From NCBI GenBank assembly GCA_020850915.1, contig JADZDV010000178.1:1-8102 (forward strand): DNA of 8,102 nucleotides, given 5' to 3'. The notes under the pieces were generated by a model. That model was given only the letters and a program-made list of their open reading frames with translations. It was not told where the DNA came from and ran no database searches. This DNA is from Chloroflexota bacterium. Its GTDB lineage: Bacteria; Chloroflexota; UBA6077; JADZDV01. Of the stretch, positions 5,887-8,102 are shown one piece after another (positions within the stretch are counted from its first letter, which is position 1; each line of letters begins with the position of its first letter). Made by a program: the position numbers and the translations under genes.

Positions 5887-6819
5887 ATGAGGACAACGCT
5901 CGCTCAAACGGACCCGCGCTGGCTGGCGAGATCGCTCCGTCAGCTGCGGTCACGCACGGTCTCTCGCCACCACCTGTGGGGCTACGTCTTCCTGGCCCCG
6001 ATGATGCTGCTGCTGGTGGCGTTCAAGCTCGTCCCGATGGTCGAGGCGTTTCGCCTCAGCCTCACCAGCTATGACCTGCTCACGCCGCCGCGGTTCATCG
6101 GGTTCGCCAACTACGCCACGCTCGCCGCGGACTCCCGCTTTCTGCAGTCCGTCTTCGTGACGCTCTACTACACGTTTGGCACCTGCATCCCGATCTGGGT
6201 GCTCTCACTCGGCCTGGCGCTGGTGTTCAACCGCGCGCTGCCCGCTCGGAACTATCTGCGCCTCGCCTATTTCTTGCCGGCCATCGTGCCAGTCGTCGTG
6301 TTCGCTACGATCTGGCGCTTCATCTTCCATCCCTACGGACTGCTGAACGTCGGCATCGAGCAGTTCGGGCTGCCGGGCGTGAACTGGCTGACCAACTCGG
6401 CGGCGGTCATTCCCGGCTTCATCCTCGCCGGTGAGTGGCGGTTTGTCCCGTACTTCATGGTGGTGTACCTGGCCGGCCTGCAGAACATCCCGCGGGAACT
6501 GAACGAAGCCGCCGAGGTGGACGGCGCGAACGCTCGACAACGCTTCTGGTACATCACGCTGCCGCTCCTCCGACCGACGATCCTGCTGGTCGTCGTGGTC
6601 TCGGTCATCATGATGTCCAAGGCGTTCACCAGCGTGCTGATCATCTCCGGTGGCGGGCCGGACGGCGCCTCCACGGTGCTTGGCCTGTACATCTATAAGC
6701 TCGCCTTCCAGTACTTCCAGATGGGCCTTGCCAGCGCGGCGTCGATGCTGCTCCTGGCAGCCATCATGCTCCTCACGATCCTGCAGCTCTGGGCGTTCAG
6801 AGACCGCCATGCGGAGTAG
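5887..6819 (+). CDS. ABC transporter permease, MalF/UgpA type
   Basis: A 310-residue inner-membrane subunit that forms one half of the translocation channel. A basic cytoplasmic N-terminus (about 1-29) is followed by six likely membrane segments, roughly at residues 31-54, 88-114, 126-146, 173-197, 231-253 and 282-302. The ATPase-docking EAA loop is clear: NEAAEVDGANARQRFWYITL at 206-225, then PLLRP. LAPMMLLL in the first segment and FLPAIVPVVVFATIWRFIF in the third are typical of the CUT1 first permease. The gene starts 54 bases after the binding-protein stop, and its own stop is 56 bases before the start of the second permease. No large periplasmic P2 loop like that of E. coli MalF is present, so it resembles UgpA or LacF more closely. 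Confidence 0.94.
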   Translation: MRTTLAQTDPRWLARSLRQLRSRTVSRHHLWGYVFLAPMMLLLVAFKLVPMVEAFRLSLTSYDLLTPPRFIGFANYATLAADSRFLQSVFVTLYYTFGTCIPIWVLSLGLALVFNRALPARNYLRLAYFLPAIVPVVVFATIWRFIFHPYGLLNVGIEQFGLPGVNWLTNSAAVIPGFILAGEWRFVPYFMVVYLAGLQNIPRELNEAAEVDGANARQRFWYITLPLLRPTILLVVVVSVIMMSKAFTSVLIISGGGPDGASTVLGLYIYKLAFQYFQMGLASAASMLLLAAIMLLTILQLWAFRDRHAE

Positions 6820-6825
6820 GACGCC

Positions 6826-6885
6826 ATGCAGTCCAAACGGAGATCGTCGGTGACATCGCCTGGTGGGGGCCTCGCGTGCAGTTGA
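6826..6885 (+). other. Possible 19-codon leader ORF overlapping the second permease start
   Basis: An ATG six bases after the first permease's stop opens a 19-codon frame that ends in TGA at 6883-6885, ten bases inside the second permease gene. Its opening (ATGCAGTCCAAACGGAGATC) closely resembles the opening of the permease gene 50 bases later (GTGCAGTTGAAACGAGGATC). It may be a duplicated, decayed start region or a short frame used for translational coupling. No family is recognised and it may not be translated. Confidence 0.2.
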
Positions 6886-7736
6886 AACGAGGATCGCTGG
6901 TGAACGTCGGTCTGCTGCCGCGGCGCCTGCCAGACGCGGTGGGCTACGTGCTGCTAGTGGCTGGCGCGGTCGTGATGCTCATTCCGATCTTCTGGATGAT
7001 CTCAACGTCGCTGAAGCCGCTGAACAATGTGTTTACCTTGCCGGTCGAGTGGTGGCCAACTGAGCCCCACTTTGAGAACTACGTCTCGGCCTGGAACCGC
7101 TTTCCGTTCGGGCGCTACCTGACTAACAGCACCATCGTCTCCCTCGCCGTGACGGTCTTGAACGTCATCCTGTCCGGCTTTGCCGGCTTCGCCCTGGCCA
7201 AGTACCGCTTCTTCGGTCGAGACGTGTTCTTCCTGGCGATCCTCGCGACCCTGATGCTGCCGATCGAAGCGCTGATGGTGCCGACGTTCCTGATCGTCAA
7301 GCAACTGAGCTGGCTGAACAGCTTCCAGGGTCTGATCATCCCCGCCGTCGCGGATGCCTTTGGCGTCTTCCTGATGCGCCAGACAATGCTGCACGTCCCG
7401 GACGCGCTGCTCGAAGCGGCCCGGATCGACGGCGCGAGCGAGATCCGGATCTACTTCCAGATCATCATGCCGCTGCTCTGGCCCGCCACCCTGACCCTCT
7501 CGATCTTCGTCTGGCGGGAGACCTGGGACGCTTTCGTCTGGCCGCTGCTGATCATCTCCCAGGACCAGTTCCGCACCGTCCCGATCGGTCTGCAGCGCTT
7601 CCAGGAGGAGAACATCACCATCTACAACGAGGTCATGGCGATGTCGTTCGTGGTGATGCTCCCGCTGGCCATCCTCTTCTTCATCTTCCAGCGCGCCTTC
7701 ATCCAGGGCATCGCCGGCACGGGGATCAAGGAGTAG
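6876..7736 (+). CDS. ABC transporter permease, MalG/UgpE type
   Basis: A 286-residue second half of the importer channel. Membrane segments are likely near residues 23-45, 84-106, 117-140, 150-168, 200-222 and 255-275. The MalG-family landmarks are PIFWMISTSLKP at 37-48, the ENYVSAWNRFPFGRYLTNS region at 67-85 with F-x-x-YLxNS, GFALAKYRFFG at 104-114, and the EAA loop EAARIDGASEIRIYFQIIMP at 180-199. The protein ends in the usual F-x-QGI-x-GTGIKE tail. GTG 6876 is preferred because no in-frame ATG exists between the previous gene and the first membrane segment; GGGGG at 6865-6869 may serve as the ribosome binding site. TTG 6882 and GTG 6900 are alternatives. No ATPase gene follows, so a shared ATPase encoded elsewhere must complete the transporter. 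Confidence 0.93.
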   Translation: MQLKRGSLVNVGLLPRRLPDAVGYVLLVAGAVVMLIPIFWMISTSLKPLNNVFTLPVEWWPTEPHFENYVSAWNRFPFGRYLTNSTIVSLAVTVLNVILSGFAGFALAKYRFFGRDVFFLAILATLMLPIEALMVPTFLIVKQLSWLNSFQGLIIPAVADAFGVFLMRQTMLHVPDALLEAARIDGASEIRIYFQIIMPLLWPATLTLSIFVWRETWDAFVWPLLIISQDQFRTVPIGLQRFQEENITIYNEVMAMSFVVMLPLAILFFIFQRAFIQGIAGTGIKE

Positions 7737-7774
7737 GGGCGAGACGCATCAAGTCCATACCCCCGATTGGCTTC

Positions 7775-7780
7775 TATAAT
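7775..7780 (+). promoter_or_regulatory. Perfect -10 box before the antitoxin-like gene
   Basis: TATAAT matches the sigma-70 consensus at all six positions and stands out in this GC-rich sequence. No good -35 box lies 16-18 bases upstream, so the promoter may depend on an activator or be weak. Transcription from about 7787 would leave a leader of only about nine bases before ATG 7796, with GAGAG at 7787-7791 as a partial ribosome binding site. It implies that the antitoxin-like gene is not simply the end of the importer operon. Confidence 0.5.
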
Positions 7781-7795
7781 CTGAAAGAGAGACCG

Positions 7796-8102
7796 ATGCA
7801 GTGCACGATCGAGCTGGATGAGTTACGCCTGCGCGCACTGGAGCAGTTCGCGGCTGCCGAGCGGCGCAGCGTCGAAGACCTGGTGCGCCAGGCGATCGAC
7901 AATTACCTCGCGCAGCGAGAACGCGACCGTCCCGAGCTGCGGGCCCGGCTCGAATCAGTCGTCGCTGCGTTTCGCGAGGGTGTCCCACCGGACGCAACAC
8001 CTGAAGAGATAGAAGCTGAGATTACAGCGGCTCGCGCCGAATACCGCGCCGAGCGCACTGCCCGCCGAGCCAAGACCGACCTGAGCAGCCCGGATGCGGG
8101 CC
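7796..8102 (+). CDS. Ribbon-helix-helix antitoxin-like protein, 3' end outside the window
   Basis: The frame from ATG 7796 stays open for 102 codons to the window edge. The N-terminal 41 residues fit a CopG/Arc-type ribbon-helix-helix DNA-binding domain: a short strand QCTIEL (2-7), helix A L-x-ALEQFAAAE (12-22), a turn RRSVED and helix B DLVRQAIDNYLAQR (28-41). The rest is highly charged and helical, with VPPDATPEEIEAEITAARAE (63-82), a type of tail seen in antitoxins that wrap around a PIN-domain (VapC-like) toxin. This assignment is by family resemblance; the partner gene is not in the window. The frame is one base out of phase with a possible next ATG at 8094. The gene has its own TATAAT box and begins 59 bases after the second permease. 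Confidence 0.72.
   Translation, partial: MQCTIELDELRLRALEQFAAAERRSVEDLVRQAIDNYLAQRERDRPELRARLESVVAAFREGVPPDATPEEIEAEITAARAEYRAERTARRAKTDLSSPDAG

Noticed and set aside
4552..5907. Minus-strand open frame of 451 codons opposite the binding protein
   Set aside because: His/Arg/Leu-rich antisense shadow of a clearly conserved lipoprotein gene.
7749..8000. Minus-strand 83-codon frame at the right edge
   Set aside because: It is antisense to the ribbon-helix-helix gene and has low-complexity Arg/Ala content.
1..8102. CRISPR arrays, tRNA or rRNA genes, insertion sequences
   Set aside because: I saw no regularly spaced repeats, no tRNA or rRNA landmarks, and no transposase frame or terminal inverted repeats; the left-side gene remnants carry no visible element ends.

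Overview
GC-rich bacterial DNA carrying eight credible genes and two gene remnants. The strongest taxonomic hint is toward Chloroflexota (Thermomicrobia-like). It rests on the very long Ala/Pro linker after the lipobox of the solute-binding protein, the sugar-type ABC operon without its own ATPase, the MerR/Xre/cupin regulator, and the DUF6883/DUF4926 and ribbon-helix-helix small genes. This is inference from style, not a phylogenetic result.

Left part (1-970): a degraded accessory zone. On the minus strand lies a two-gene unit. A DUF6883 gene, broken by an apparent single-base frameshift, overlaps by one base (TGATG) an intact DUF4926 gene. Next to it on the plus strand is a dienelactone-hydrolase remnant that keeps the nucleophile motif and the C-terminal helix but lacks the segment between them. 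Positions 1-125 hold only a short perfect inverted repeat.

Centre (983-4241): a ureohydrolase (agmatinase/arginase family, minus strand) is divergent from a regulator that joins a MerR winged helix, an Xre helix-turn-helix and a cupin. The gap between them contains a good sigma-70 promoter reading toward the ureohydrolase and a perfect 16-bp inverted repeat. Downstream of the regulator, behind its own promoter candidate, is a D-2-hydroxyacid dehydrogenase that lacks the acidic residue typical of NAD preference.

Right part (4339-7736): a CUT1-type ABC importer consisting of a Tat-like lipoprotein solute-binding protein, a MalF/UgpA-like permease and a MalG/UgpE-like permease. No ATPase gene is present, so a shared MsmX/UgpC-type ATPase elsewhere is likely. 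The dehydrogenase and importer genes are co-directional and probably one transcription unit, with a hairpin between the dehydrogenase and the binding protein. Working model (inference): the importer brings in a small organic substrate that the ureohydrolase and dehydrogenase process, under control of the cupin regulator.

Right edge (7737-8102): a perfect TATAAT box sits just before a ribbon-helix-helix antitoxin-like gene that runs off the window. A second ATG overlapping its end at 8094 may be the start of a partner gene.
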